Source: Sporosarcina luteola (GTDB lineage: Bacteria > Bacillota > Bacilli > Bacillales_A > Planococcaceae). From it: 64,000 nt of DNA. Every line of letters starts with the position of its first letter. Position 1 is the first letter of the stretch. Made by a program: the position numbers and the translations under genes. The notes under the pieces were generated by a model. That model made no database searches, was not told the origin of the DNA, and was given only the letters and a program-made list of their open reading frames with translations. The stretch is taken from positions 1-64,000 of the forward strand of contig NZ_JAMBOI010000010.1 in the NCBI RefSeq assembly GCF_023715535.1, in the 5' to 3' direction. Below, in pieces: positions 44,635 through 54,395 of the stretch.

Positions 44635-44668
44635 AAAACGCAAAGAAGATTTCTTCTTTGCGTTTTTT
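44635..44668. terminator. Terminator after the phosphoesterase
   Basis: A perfect 15-bp stem, AAAACGCAAAGAAGA / TCTTCTTTGCGTTTT, followed by T's. Confidence 0.9.
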
Positions 44669-44751
44669 ATTATCCATATGAAAATAACTGGTGGATGTTG
44701 TATGATGGAATAGTATACAATTCATAGAATATTTTAAACGGGGGTTGTGTT

Positions 44752-45735
44752 GTGAAAGCGCTCATTCATGTAAATGGTCAATTGAAAATCGATGAGATGG
44801 AAGAGCCGATTGCAAGTATAGGTGAAGTCGTCGTAACATTGCATGCCGCTGGTATGAATCGGAGGGATATTAAAATACCTGAACGGCGTGGCGATATGAA
44901 GGAGCCTTTAATTCTCGGCTCTGATGGGGCTGGCGTTATCGAGTCCTTAGGTGAAGGGGTGGACAGCTGGGAGATCGGTGATGAAGTGATCATCAATCCA
45001 TCACTGCGCTGGTTCGGGAAAAGTGCTGCCCCGCCTGAAGGGTTTGACATTTTAGGCATGCCCGATCATGGTACATTCGCTGAGAGAATTGTCATTTCTG
45101 CTGAGCAGATTGAAAAGAAACCAGCAAATCTATCAATGGAAGAGGCATCAGTTCTCTCATTAGCCGCATTAACAGGCTATCGGGCTTTGTTTACACAAGG
45201 GGAATTGAAGAAAGGGGATACCGTCTTTATTCCGGGGGCCGGTAGCGGAGTTGCGACATATCTTATCCAGTTTGCTAAAAATGCCGGAGCTCGCGTCATC
45301 GTCAGTTCACGTGTTGAAGAAAAGCGTAAGAAGGCACTTGAGCTCGGCGCTGATGTAGCAATAGATACGAATGGTGATTGGACAGAGGTTCTGGCGGATG
45401 AAACGATTGACCTTGTAATAGAAAGCATCGGTAAGGCAACATTCAACCGGTCATTAGACGTCTTAAAACCTGGAGGAAGGATTGTTGTATTCGGTGCCAC
45501 GACGGAAGACGTCATTGAACTGGATCTTCGAAAGTTCTTCTATGGACAATACCAGTTGTTTGGCTCGACGATGGGCAGCAGGGAAGAGCTTCGGGAGATG
45601 TTGGAACATGTCGAAGAATATGGGATAAAACCTGTCATTGACAAAATATATCGTCTCGAGGATGGATTGGAAGCTTTCAGGGACTTGGAGAACAGTGAAC
45701 AGTTTGGAAAGCTTGTTTTACGCATAAAAGAGTAA
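44752..45735 (+). CDS. Zinc-type alcohol dehydrogenase / quinone oxidoreductase family protein
   Basis: A 327-aa medium-chain dehydrogenase/reductase. The N-terminal GroES-like domain (EVVVTLHAAGMNRRDIKIPE, ILGSDGAGVIESLG) is followed by a Rossmann domain (VFIPGAGSGVATYLIQFAKN, GARVIVSSRVEEKRKKALEL). Few catalytic-zinc ligands are evident, which favours a quinone-reductase-like NADPH enzyme (compare B. subtilis YogA). GTG 44752 follows GGGGGTTGT. Substrate unknown. Confidence 0.85.
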   Translation: MKALIHVNGQLKIDEMEEPIASIGEVVVTLHAAGMNRRDIKIPERRGDMKEPLILGSDGAGVIESLGEGVDSWEIGDEVIINPSLRWFGKSAAPPEGFDILGMPDHGTFAERIVISAEQIEKKPANLSMEEASVLSLAALTGYRALFTQGELKKGDTVFIPGAGSGVATYLIQFAKNAGARVIVSSRVEEKRKKALELGADVAIDTNGDWTEVLADETIDLVIESIGKATFNRSLDVLKPGGRIVVFGATTEDVIELDLRKFFYGQYQLFGSTMGSREELREMLEHVEEYGIKPVIDKIYRLEDGLEAFRDLENSEQFGKLVLRIKE

Positions 45736-45798
45736 GCAAATTGAAGCTATAATTATAAATCAATTAATAGTTAAGGCATAGAGAAGGGTGTGGACATT

Positions 45799-47478
45799 TT
45801 GACTGAAAAAGCAAAACCATTAACGGATCTAGCGATTGCTGCTTCTGCTGTGATGCAGCCGATAGGCGATATCGCAAGGAATGCGGGAATTCCCGAAGAG
45901 GCAGTCGAACCATACGGACGGTACAAAGCGAAAATTGATGTATCCAAATTGCCTGCCGCAAAATCCTTTGGAAAAGTCGTGCTCGTGACTGCAACCAGTC
46001 CAACGCCTGCGGGTGAAGGGAAATCCACAGTGACAGTAGGGCTTGCGGATGCCCTGGCAAGACTGGGTGAAAAATCGATGATCGCTCTCCGTGAGCCATC
46101 CCTGGGGCCTGTCATGGGTGTGAAGGGCGGCGCTGCGGGCGGCGGGTATGCACAAGTGCTGCCAATGGAAGAAATCAATCTGCATTTCAACGGCGATATC
46201 CATGCAATCACGACTGCGAATAACGCTCTTAGTGCGATGATCGATAATCATATCCATCAAGGAAACGCATTGCAGATCGACCCGCGCAGGATTACTTGGA
46301 AGCGAGCAATGGACATGAATGACCGTGCCTTGCGCCATATTACAATCGGTCTCGGAGGTCCCGGGCAAGGTGTGCCGAGGGAAGATGGCTTCGATATTAC
46401 CGTCGCTTCCGAAATAATGGCCGTGTTCTGCTTGGCGACAAGTTTGACAGATTTAAAGGAACGCCTATCTCAGATGGTGGTCGGGTATACGTATGAGAGA
46501 GAAGCGGTCACCGTGAGGGATTTGGGTGTAGAAGGCGCTTTGACTTTATTGTTGAAGGAAGCATTCAAACCAAATTTAGTGCAGACGATTGAAGGGACGC
46601 CAGCTTTGATTCACGGCGGACCGTTCGCAAATATTGCGCATGGCTGCAACTCATTGATGGCAACGAATACGGCTAGACAATTGGCTGATATCGTTGTGAC
46701 CGAAGCGGGATTCGGATCAGATCTCGGCGCCGAGAAATTCATGGATATCAAAGCGCGTAAAGGCGGTTTTGCACCGGATGCGGTCGTTCTAGTGACGACG
46801 ATCCGTGCTTTAAAAATGCATGGCGGAGTCGCGAAGGCAGATCTTGGGAAGGAAAATGTCCAAGCAGTCATGGATGGCATTGTCAATTTGGAAAAACACG
46901 TGGAGACAGTCCGTTCGTTCGGTGTACAGCCCGTCGTCGCATTGAACCGGTTCATTACAGATTCTGCAGCTGAACTTGATTTCATTCTGAAATGGTGTGC
47001 AGGGAAAGGTGTCCGTGCGGCGCTGACGGACGTTTGGGGACAGGGCGGAGCAGGCGGCCAGGATTTGGCGAAGCACGTTTTAGAAATGTTGGAGGAACCG
47101 AATGAATTTGCACCTCTATATGATGTGGAACAGCCTGTCATTGATAAAATAACGGCGATTGTTCAAAAGGCTTATGGAGGAAAGGGAATCATCCTCACTG
47201 ATAAAGCGAGGAAAGATTTATTGCAGATCGAACAAAATGGGTGGGATATCCTTCCTGTCTGTATGGCGAAAACCCAATATTCCTTCTCGGATGATCCTAA
47301 GAAACTCGGTAGGCCTACAGATTTTACAATTACTATCCGTGAAATCATTCCGAAGCTCGGCGCAGGATTTCTTGTCTGCCTGACGGGAGATATTATGACG
47401 ATGCCGGGATTGCCAAAAAAACCGGCGGCTCTTCAAATGGATATAGACGAAAAAGGGAATGCGATCGGATTGATGTAA
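45799..47478 (+). CDS. fhs: Formate--tetrahydrofolate ligase
   Basis: This 559-aa enzyme makes 10-formyl-tetrahydrofolate from formate, THF and ATP. The P-loop is [17 protein letters not shown], and [40 protein letters not shown] and [13 protein letters not shown] are family hallmarks. The preferred start is TTG 45799, 7 nt after GAAGGGTG; GTG 45790 overlaps that ribosome site. It is monocistronic, with a strong terminator. Confidence 0.96.
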   Translation: MTEKAKPLTDLAIAASAVMQPIGDIARNAGIPEEAVEPYGRYKAKIDVSKLPAAKSFGKVVLVTATSPTPAGEGKSTVTVGLADALARLGEKSMIALREPSLGPVMGVKGGAAGGGYAQVLPMEEINLHFNGDIHAITTANNALSAMIDNHIHQGNALQIDPRRITWKRAMDMNDRALRHITIGLGGPGQGVPREDGFDITVASEIMAVFCLATSLTDLKERLSQMVVGYTYEREAVTVRDLGVEGALTLLLKEAFKPNLVQTIEGTPALIHGGPFANIAHGCNSLMATNTARQLADIVVTEAGFGSDLGAEKFMDIKARKGGFAPDAVVLVTTIRALKMHGGVAKADLGKENVQAVMDGIVNLEKHVETVRSFGVQPVVALNRFITDSAAELDFILKWCAGKGVRAALTDVWGQGGAGGQDLAKHVLEMLEEPNEFAPLYDVEQPVIDKITAIVQKAYGGKGIILTDKARKDLLQIEQNGWDILPVCMAKTQYSFSDDPKKLGRPTDFTITIREIIPKLGAGFLVCLTGDIMTMPGLPKKPAALQMDIDEKGNAIGLM

Positions 47479-47487
47479 TCCGATTTG

Positions 47488-47517
47488 AAAAGGGCTGCCT
47501 ATTCCGGCAGCCCTTTC
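47488..47517. terminator. Convergent terminator between fhs and the M3 peptidase
   Basis: A perfect 11-bp stem, AAAGGGCTGCC / GGCAGCCCTTT, with a 6-nt loop. It can serve both strands. Confidence 0.9.
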
Positions 47518-47522
47518 GAATT

Positions 47523-49220
47523 TTATAAAGCTTTATCGTCCACTGAATTCAACCACGTTTCGATCGTACCAACTACTGATTCGACACAGCCATCCTCAAA
47601 AGGCGATAGCAAATTAGCCTCTTTCACCAACTCTGTAAACGGCTTCGATCCACCAAGCTTACATAAATGCAAATAATCCTTCCAAGCAGAATCGCGATCC
47701 TCAAACGAACGCTTCCAAAATTGGAACGCGCAGATTTGAGCCAACGTGTAATCGATATAGTAGAATGGAACTTCGTAAATATGCGATTGGCGCTGCCAGA
47801 TAGAACCTGCCTCCAAATAAGGATTGCCATCGTAATCACGCATCGGCAAGTACAACTTTTCAATCCGCTTCCATTCCGCTTTACGTTCTTCGGGCGTCAT
47901 TTCAGGATTTTCATATATGGCATGCTGGAATTCATCTACCGCCACGCCGTATGGTAAAAATAACAGACCGCTGCTCAAGTGGGCAAACTTATATTTATCT
48001 GTATCTTCTTCAAAGAACAACTCCATCCATGGCCAAGTGAAGAATTCCATACTCATGGAATGGATTTCGGCTCCTTCATGCGTCGGCCAGACGTATTCAG
48101 GAATACCGATATTACGGCTTGAATACACTTGGAAAGCATGCCCGGCTTCGTGAGTGAGCACATCGATATCACCTGAAGTACCATTGAAGTTCGAAAAGAT
48201 GAAAGGTGAATCATAATTATCGATGAACGTGCAATATCCGCCAGACTCTTTCCCTTTCTTCGCTTCAAGATCGAGAAGATGCTTTTCCGTCATATACTTG
48301 AAGAATTCATCAGTTTCAGGTGAAAGTTCTTCGTACATTTTTTTTCCGTTTTCAATGATCCATTCGGAGGAACCTTTAGGTGTGGCATTCCCACTCAAAA
48401 AGTTAAGGGACTGGTCGTAGAACTTCAATTCATCAACACCGATACGATCAGCCTGGCGCTCGTATAACTTCGAAGCGAGGGGAACAATATAATCCCGCAC
48501 TTGATCACGGAAGTTTTTCACCATATCTGCGTCATAGCCGATCCGGTTCATCCGCGCATAACCTAGCTCCACAAAGTTCTTGAATCCTAATTTTGTTGCG
48601 ATCTCATGTCTCACTTTGACGAGATCATCATAGATGCGGTCAAACGCATCACCGTTTTCCGCATAGAACGAATAGGAAGCCTCCATTGCAGACTTCCTGA
48701 CGCCTCTGTCAGTTGACTCAGCGTACGGGCCGAGCTGCGCTAGGGTCAATATCTTTCCATCAAACTCGATTTGAGCGGAAGCGACGAGCTTTGCATACTC
48801 GGAAGTAAGTTTATTCTCTTGTTGAAGAAGGGGAAGGACTTCCGGCGAAAAGGACTTGATTGCATTATCCGCAAGGGCGAACAGCTGGGTACCCCATTTT
48901 TCTTCTAATTCCTTCCGATAAGGTGTCTTCACCAACTCTTTATAGAATGCGGTCCCGAGTTCCTGGAATTCAGGTCCTATATCATCGAAATACTCCCGTT
49001 CCTTTTGATAGAACTCATCATTCGTATCGATGGATGAACGGATGTACATCAGGTTTGATTGCGTGGAATAATCGCTTCCGATGGCATTCAGCTTTTCAAT
49101 TACACCATTCTGTTCTTCAAAGGACTTTGCTGAACTGAATTGTTCCAGCAGACCATTGAACTCTTGTTTGATGCTGTTCATGTCAGGTCTTTTGTACTCA
49201 AATTCTTCAAAAGTAAGCAT
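47523..49220 (-). CDS. M3-family oligoendopeptidase
   Basis: A 565-aa zinc metallopeptidase of the PepF/oligoendopeptidase type. The zinc site is LTHEAGHAFQVYSSR (HExxH), with the third ligand in the following GAEIHSMSMEF segment. It degrades short peptides in the cytoplasm. Two ATGs are possible: 49226, only about 2 nt from GGGGGA, and 49220, with normal 6-8 nt spacing, which is chosen. It faces fhs tail to tail. Confidence 0.92.
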   Translation of the reverse strand: MLTFEEFEYKRPDMNSIKQEFNGLLEQFSSAKSFEEQNGVIEKLNAIGSDYSTQSNLMYIRSSIDTNDEFYQKEREYFDDIGPEFQELGTAFYKELVKTPYRKELEEKWGTQLFALADNAIKSFSPEVLPLLQQENKLTSEYAKLVASAQIEFDGKILTLAQLGPYAESTDRGVRKSAMEASYSFYAENGDAFDRIYDDLVKVRHEIATKLGFKNFVELGYARMNRIGYDADMVKNFRDQVRDYIVPLASKLYERQADRIGVDELKFYDQSLNFLSGNATPKGSSEWIIENGKKMYEELSPETDEFFKYMTEKHLLDLEAKKGKESGGYCTFIDNYDSPFIFSNFNGTSGDIDVLTHEAGHAFQVYSSRNIGIPEYVWPTHEGAEIHSMSMEFFTWPWMELFFEEDTDKYKFAHLSSGLLFLPYGVAVDEFQHAIYENPEMTPEERKAEWKRIEKLYLPMRDYDGNPYLEAGSIWQRQSHIYEVPFYYIDYTLAQICAFQFWKRSFEDRDSAWKDYLHLCKLGGSKPFTELVKEANLLSPFEDGCVESVVGTIETWLNSVDDKAL

Positions 49221-49406
49221 CGTCATTCCCCCGTGATTTAATAATGTGAATATAATTCACTCTCTTCATTGTTAACTAATCATTGTGAAAATGCAAAAGA
49301 AATTTTGCAGGTCTGTATAGATTATCTGATGAAAGTGATTACGTGACCATTTCGTCCAGTTTGCTGTAAGATGGATTATGAATACATTATGTGAGGATGA
49401 GACCAA

Positions 49407-49694
49407 GTGGAAATAATTGAATATAGCATGATCGAACTCATCGATCCGACAGGCATACTAACAGGAAATCGATACGAATTTCGCATATATGTAAAATTCG
49501 ACGAAGAAGATGAGCTTTATAATGAAAAGGGGACTGGCATTCGGGTCATTTATGTCGTCGATGGGGAAGTAGGGAAAGTGGCATCGTATCATCTTTTCGA
49601 ACGGTCGACAGAGGCGATGATTGATTTTGATCTTGATGATGAAGAAATCGTCCAGCTAGGCGCCTTCTGTGAGGAACAATTAGAAGAAGAGTAA
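49407..49694 (+). CDS. DUF6509-like small acidic protein
   Basis: This 95-aa acidic protein contains IELIDPTGILTGNRYEFRIY and DEEDELYNEKGTGIRVIYVV, and the acidic tail EEIVQLGAFCEEQLEEE. I recall this pattern as a small Bacillales family (DUF6509), but that is from memory. GTG 49407 lies after GAGGATGAGACCA. Function unknown. Confidence 0.65.
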   Translation: MEIIEYSMIELIDPTGILTGNRYEFRIYVKFDEEDELYNEKGTGIRVIYVVDGEVGKVASYHLFERSTEAMIDFDLDDEEIVQLGAFCEEQLEEE

Positions 49695-49907
49695 GAAAAA
49701 ATCGTTGAAACGGCTCCCTTCTTACGATGGGTGCTTTTTCAACGAATCAATGAATTTATCGGTTTGAAATCCGATGACATCAAGTCAAATTATGTGTTTT
49801 TTATTGAAAAATAATAGATAATGTGTAGAGTAGATATGTAGGGGAAACTGATTAAACGGATTTATCTTACATCCATCCAAATTCAAAGTACATTGGAGTG
49901 TTTATAG

Positions 49908-50891
49908 ATGAGCAATGAGATAGTCGATATTACAATTATAGGCGGGGGACCAACAGGACTTTTTGCTTCGTTCTACGCGGGCATGCGGGAAATGTCGGTT
50001 AAAATCATTGACAGCTTGCCGCAGCTTGGCGGACAGTTAATTGAGCTGTATCCGGATAAGTTCATTTATGACGTCGGCGGCTTCCCAAAAATCCTTGCGA
50101 AGGATCTTGTCGCAAACCTTGTTACGCAAGCACATTATTCAAAACCTGAAATCCATCTAGGTGAAACTGCGCTTTCCGTGAAACGTGATGGGGACCATTT
50201 CATCCTCCAAACGGATAAAGGAGTCCATTTGACACGCACAATCCTTTTGACAGCAGGCATCGGCGCTTTCCAACCACGTAAAATCGGATTGGCTGAAGAA
50301 GCTGAGTTTGAAGGAAAGACATTACATTACGGAATTAAAGACCTATCCATGTTCAAAGGAAAAGACGTGCTTGTATGCGGCGGCGGTGATTCGGCAGTAG
50401 ACTGGGCAATGATGCTTGAAGATATCGCCTCGAATGTATCCCTTGTCCACCGGCGCGAGCGGTTTACCGCACATGAAACTAGCGTGAACCAATTGATGTC
50501 ATCGAAAGTCAATGTTCTCACTTCCCGTGCTGTCAAGTCGATTGTCGGGGAAGATGGCATCGTCAATGAAGTGATCATCGCCCAAAAGGACGGTTCGGAA
50601 GAAGCATTGCACGTAGATCACGTCATTGTTAATTATGGAAATATTTCATCCCTCGGAGCAATCAAGGAGTGGGGGCTTGAAATGGACCGCAACTCAATCG
50701 TCGTCAATTCCAGAATGGAAACGAATATAGAAGGCATATATGCAGCAGGGGACGTCACGACATATGACGGAAAAGTGAAGCTGATTGCTGTCGGTTTAGG
50801 GGAAGCTCCAACAGCCGTGAACCATGCGAAAGCATTCATCGATCCGAAAGCAAGACTGCAGCCATTGCACAGTACAAGTGTCTTCAACTAA
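49908..50891 (+). CDS. Ferredoxin--NADP reductase, thioredoxin-reductase-like type
   Basis: A 327-aa FAD/NADPH flavoprotein of the YumC/type-2 FNR group, which reduces ferredoxin or flavodoxin. FAD site: IIGGGPTGLFASFYAGMREM; NADPH site: VLVCGGGDSAVDWAMMLEDI; second FAD site: NIEGIYAAGDVTTYDGKVKL. The redox CxxC of true thioredoxin reductases is absent, which supports FNR. Terminator directly after. Confidence 0.93.
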   Translation: MSNEIVDITIIGGGPTGLFASFYAGMREMSVKIIDSLPQLGGQLIELYPDKFIYDVGGFPKILAKDLVANLVTQAHYSKPEIHLGETALSVKRDGDHFILQTDKGVHLTRTILLTAGIGAFQPRKIGLAEEAEFEGKTLHYGIKDLSMFKGKDVLVCGGGDSAVDWAMMLEDIASNVSLVHRRERFTAHETSVNQLMSSKVNVLTSRAVKSIVGEDGIVNEVIIAQKDGSEEALHVDHVIVNYGNISSLGAIKEWGLEMDRNSIVVNSRMETNIEGIYAAGDVTTYDGKVKLIAVGLGEAPTAVNHAKAFIDPKARLQPLHSTSVFN

Positions 50892-50918
50892 AAAAACCGG
50901 CGAAAGCCGGTTTTTTTA
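50892..50918. terminator. Convergent terminator after the FNR gene
   Basis: The stem AAAACCGGC / GCCGGTTTT with a GAAA tetraloop and T run. It overlaps the stop of the leftward DUF1648 gene. Confidence 0.9.
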
Positions 50919-52025
50919 ATCGAGTAAAAATGCAATTCCCAATATGACAAGCAATGGACCGATGATGATCAAATAACCGATCGGATTTCCGAAGTTCAAC
51001 GTCCATCCGACCCCGAATCTTTTTTCTACAAAGATGGAGGGGTCATTTTTATTTACATAGAATACGCCTGCTTTCCAATAGGCGTCATCGTCATAATCCG
51101 TTACACCTTCGATTGGTTCCTCGTCAAATTCCAGTTGGACACGAGAACCCCCTTGGCCGACTTTGAATGCGTAAACTGCAGTTGCGATTAGCATAATAAA
51201 AAGAAATCCTAAAGGCATCACCATCATGAGGGTAGGCCCTCCCAAATTTTCATGGATTGTTGTCAATTGGAAAAAGCCGAAAAGGACCGTCATTGAAATG
51301 GATACCAAAAACAGTAGCCAGCTTGTGTACTTTCTGAACGATAATTGTTGGATGCGCGAAGTACTCCTCTTTGACGCATTCAATTTCACACCGGACTTCT
51401 TTGTAAAATAATTGATTGCAAGCATCATAACCTGCATGATTGCTAGAATGAGCAGCATCGCAATAACGGAAAAAGGGCTTTTCACAGTAAATGCGTCCGG
51501 TTGTCCGTTAGGGCCCCAGTGGGTCGGTATCATATCCGGCATGGCGCCGTATTGAATCGCTGTATAGACGATCAAACAAAGTGTAATGGGTATAGGCAAT
51601 GCAAACATGAGGGAAGGGAGCATCTCATCATTGGAACGGCTCGTCAAATCTGCGACACGCACTCTTTTTAAGTTGTCTCCCCATTTATTTTCCCGTTTTC
51701 TTTTCATCGTCTTAATATGAAAATACAAGTAAAGGCCCATGCTGATCAAGAGGATTCCGAACTGAAGGATCAATCCGATGAAAACGATCTTTTCTTCTGG
51801 CAAATGATTCCCGAGTGTCCAAAATACATAAATGAGGAGACCTATCAAACCAATGCTGAAAATTGTTGCAGAATAGGTTTTTTTGAACATTACGAGCGCT
51901 TTGTCATCCGTATAACCCTCAGGTATCGTCACTCCGAAAACAATCGTATTTTTCAAAAGGTAAGGAATAGCTGCCTGCATAACGGTCAAAAATAAGATGA
52001 TTACCAAGAATAATGAAAGTACCAT
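50916..52025 (-). CDS. DUF1648/DUF5808 membrane protein
   Basis: A 369-aa polytopic membrane protein with about 8 helices. The DUF1648 motif MPDMIPTHWGPNGQPDAF lies near the middle. The C-terminus KAGVFYVNKNDPSIFVEKRF resembles DUF5808. It is the second gene of a leftward operon, 3 nt after a YtrA-type GntR regulator, a pairing seen for SdpI-like and immunity/transport-type membrane proteins. Function unknown. Confidence 0.8.
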   Translation of the reverse strand: MVLSLFLVIILFLTVMQAAIPYLLKNTIVFGVTIPEGYTDDKALVMFKKTYSATIFSIGLIGLLIYVFWTLGNHLPEEKIVFIGLILQFGILLISMGLYLYFHIKTMKRKRENKWGDNLKRVRVADLTSRSNDEMLPSLMFALPIPITLCLIVYTAIQYGAMPDMIPTHWGPNGQPDAFTVKSPFSVIAMLLILAIMQVMMLAINYFTKKSGVKLNASKRSTSRIQQLSFRKYTSWLLFLVSISMTVLFGFFQLTTIHENLGGPTLMMVMPLGFLFIMLIATAVYAFKVGQGGSRVQLEFDEEPIEGVTDYDDDAYWKAGVFYVNKNDPSIFVEKRFGVGWTLNFGNPIGYLIIIGPLLVILGIAFLLD

Positions 52026-52028
52026 TGT

Positions 52029-52412
52029 TCATCCCTCCGTAATTTCCGAAATGATAGAAGAAGTGATTGATAAAATCTGTTCCTTGTCCATGCCATATAC
52101 GATTGATTCTGCAATAAGCGGTTTCAGATGCAGCTTGATAAGGTCCATTTGCATATCGGTCGGACCGTTTGCGGATATCGAATTGATGATAGCTCCGGAT
52201 TTTGGAATGATTTCAATTATATTTTTCTTTTCCAGTTCATGATACGCTTTGTTCACTGTATGCATATTTACGCCAAGATCTGCTGCTAGGGATCTGACGG
52301 AAGGCAAAGCTTCGGAAGCCTTTATTGCCCCTGAAGCAATCAACTCAATCAATTGATTCGCCAATTGGGTATATATCGGTATTTCTGAGGTCGGTTCGAT
52401 TTGAATGAACAT
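52029..52412 (-). CDS. GntR regulator, YtrA type
   Basis: A 127-aa short GntR protein. The winged helix occupies residues 8-75 (IPIYTQLANQLIELIASGAI, LPSVRSLAADLGVNMHTVNK, AYHELEKKNIIEIIPKSGA). The short helical tail marks the YtrA subfamily, which often represses its own operon of membrane transport genes. The start is ATG 52412, 5-6 nt after GGAGGGTC; an in-frame codon at 52472 adds non-homologous sequence. It is co-transcribed with the DUF1648 gene. Confidence 0.85.
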   Translation of the reverse strand: MFIQIEPTSEIPIYTQLANQLIELIASGAIKASEALPSVRSLAADLGVNMHTVNKAYHELEKKNIIEIIPKSGAIINSISANGPTDMQMDLIKLHLKPLIAESIVYGMDKEQILSITSSIISEITEG

Positions 52413-52487
52413 GTAAGACCCTCCATTCTGTTCTAATATCATTATAACAGTAATCGGAAATAAAATATACATGAAGCATAGAAAAAA

Positions 52488-52515
52488 CCCTGAACAAATA
52501 TCTGTTCAGGGGGTT
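52488..52515 (-). terminator. Terminator at the end of the deacetylase gene
   Basis: The stem CCCTGAACA / TGTTCAGGG with a 6-nt loop; leftward it ends in TTTTTTC. It overlaps the stop region of the deacetylase gene. Confidence 0.85.
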
Positions 52516-54023
52516 GTCTCTTCCAATTCTTTAACAGTAACGAATTCAAAACCTTCATTTTTCAAATACGTCAGAACGGCATCAAGTCCATCGGCAGTCG
52601 ATTGATGGATGTCATGCATTAGTATAATGCTGCCATCCTTCACATTCTCTTTCACGACTTGAAGAATTCTAGCGGAATCGCGATACTTCCAATCTTGCGT
52701 ATCTACATCCCATAATACAATCGGCAATCCGGTAATATTGTGGACGGCGTCATTGACGGCTCCATAGGGAGGTCGGAATGCTTCGACTTTTTGTCCGGTC
52801 ACATCCTCGATGATTGCGGAGGTCTTATCAATCTCTTTTGCAATGCGCTCAGGGCTTAACTTTGTCAAATCTGCATGGTTCCAAGTATGGTTACCTAATT
52901 CATGTCCGGCTTCCTTCATTTCATTGACAATATCAGAATAATATTCGACACGGCTGCCGAGCATGAAGAAGGTTGCTTTTGCATCGTGCTTTTGAAGGAT
53001 TTCTAAAATTTGTCTCGTCACTTTGGGATCCGGACCATCATCAAATGTCAGAGCGACTTTTTTACCAACGGTTCCCTCTAGAGGAGAATCCTTAGATTGT
53101 TCATCGCCTTCTATATCCGATTCTGTTGATTTGTCGGAATGCCCGTCGTTTTGTTCTTCATTCGATGAATCCATTGAACCTTGATTTGGGCTTTCAATCG
53201 CATCTTCCACGTCTTCGGGCTTGAACGCCGAAGCTAGCAATTCGTCTATAGCATCGATAGGAACGGAGACGATTGGTGGTCCAACCAATCTATCCGCTAT
53301 CGTGTTTTCATCGAAGTAGATGATGAGTGCATCATCCGTAATGGCGAAATTTCGGTAATTCATCCATCTTGGCTCTGTATATTTTTCCAATGCATCCTCA
53401 ATAATATGTTCCTGCAACGAATCATCTTTTTGAATTGCCCGACGCACTGATGAAGCGAGTGTCTGCAGACGGTTGGAATCTCCTGCAAATAAGTCCCTAA
53501 TGGAAAAGCTTTCTCCCGTCTCGGGGTTCAAATGGAATGAGCGGATTTCCATTTTGCCTGATTCCGAATCGCTGAAGCTGCTGCTATTGAGAAAGACAAA
53601 GGAGTAATTCCCAGAAGCATGGGGCAGAGTTTCATAGGAGACGTTCAGTTCCCCTGACGTTTTTTCATCAAGCCGTTTTTTCTCAATGATCGTTTCAAGG
53701 TATCTATCTTGGACTTCCTCAATATAGTTTTTGACTTCCGTATTGAAAATAGTATGTATGCTTTGCGGATATTGGATGGCATAAGGAGCGTTTTTGTCGT
53801 TTGATGTTTTTGTAATGATTTTGATGCCTGGATAGTTGGAATCTATTTGTTCCGTTTCCACAGGAATGGAGGAAGTCGTTTCCTTCTCATCAGGCTGTGA
53901 AGCGGTGCTGCCATTCTCTGTCATGAAAACGAGAAGTATGGCGCTTACTGTCAATAGGACAATGGCGGTGGAAAAAGTGATGTCAATCCATACAGATCGT
54001 GCATTTTGACGCTTTCTGTTCAT
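52506..54023 (-). CDS. PdaC-like polysaccharide deacetylase
   Basis: A 505-aa membrane-anchored secreted enzyme. The N-terminal helix (about 12-32) is followed by a low-complexity linker. Next come a DUF4163/DUF3298-type domain (about 50-260), an acidic Ser/Glu linker, and the NodB domain: ALTFDDGPDPKVTRQILEIL (Asp-Asp), GHELGNHTWNHADLTKLSPE (two metal His) and FRPPYGAVNDAV. The architecture equals B. subtilis PdaC, which deacetylates peptidoglycan MurNAc. Probably a cell-wall modification enzyme giving lysozyme resistance. Confidence 0.85.
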   Translation of the reverse strand: MNRKRQNARSVWIDITFSTAIVLLTVSAILLVFMTENGSTASQPDEKETTSSIPVETEQIDSNYPGIKIITKTSNDKNAPYAIQYPQSIHTIFNTEVKNYIEEVQDRYLETIIEKKRLDEKTSGELNVSYETLPHASGNYSFVFLNSSSFSDSESGKMEIRSFHLNPETGESFSIRDLFAGDSNRLQTLASSVRRAIQKDDSLQEHIIEDALEKYTEPRWMNYRNFAITDDALIIYFDENTIADRLVGPPIVSVPIDAIDELLASAFKPEDVEDAIESPNQGSMDSSNEEQNDGHSDKSTESDIEGDEQSKDSPLEGTVGKKVALTFDDGPDPKVTRQILEILQKHDAKATFFMLGSRVEYYSDIVNEMKEAGHELGNHTWNHADLTKLSPERIAKEIDKTSAIIEDVTGQKVEAFRPPYGAVNDAVHNITGLPIVLWDVDTQDWKYRDSARILQVVKENVKDGSIILMHDIHQSTADGLDAVLTYLKNEGFEFVTVKELEETTP

Positions 54024-54224
54024 TTTGTGAGGCTCCTTTTTTATTTTCTAGTAAGAATTCTATCAACCTTCCTGATTGAGCTTCCTGTAAAGTTAGACGG
54101 AGCAAATCTATGGATAGTTTCGGATAATCGGGAAAAATGTCGAATCTTTCATACTAGTAGTATACAACACTTATGTCCTGGTTGTGGATGGGTAAATAAG
54201 GGCAATTGAAATGAGTTGCCGCAT

Positions 54225-54254
54225 AAAAAAGAAGAAGGAAAACTTCTTTTTTGA
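54225..54254 (+). terminator. Hairpin between pdaC-like gene and trhO
   Basis: The stem AAAAAAGAAG / CTTCTTTTTT with an 8-nt loop. No gene precedes it on the + strand within 54024-54220, a stretch in which I see nothing coding. Confidence 0.6.
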
Positions 54255-54266
54255 AGCACGATTATA

Positions 54267-54275
54267 TGGTATACT
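54267..54275 (+). promoter_or_regulatory. Extended -10 promoter of trhO
   Basis: TGGTATACT, an extended -10, lies about 120 nt before the trhO start. The intervening leader can form a CCCG / CGGG hairpin (54284-54304). No known riboswitch is recognised. Confidence 0.5.
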
Positions 54276-54395
54276 GTCTGATGCCCGGATCTTGCAAATG
54301 CGGGTGAGCTGTTAAGTGTTTACAATCAAATATTGTTAAACCGATCAAGCTGTTATTTCTACTGCAAAGAAAACAAACAGAAGGTGGTCGAAGAA

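Noticed and set aside
54006..54209. 67-codon rightward frame in the spacer before trhO
   Set aside because: It overlaps the start of the deacetylase gene on the other strand, has no ribosome site, and its C-terminal Cys pair looks accidental.
54276..54395. Riboswitch in the trhO leader
   Set aside because: Only one short CCCG/CGGG hairpin is visible and no known aptamer signature; kept as a promoter note only.
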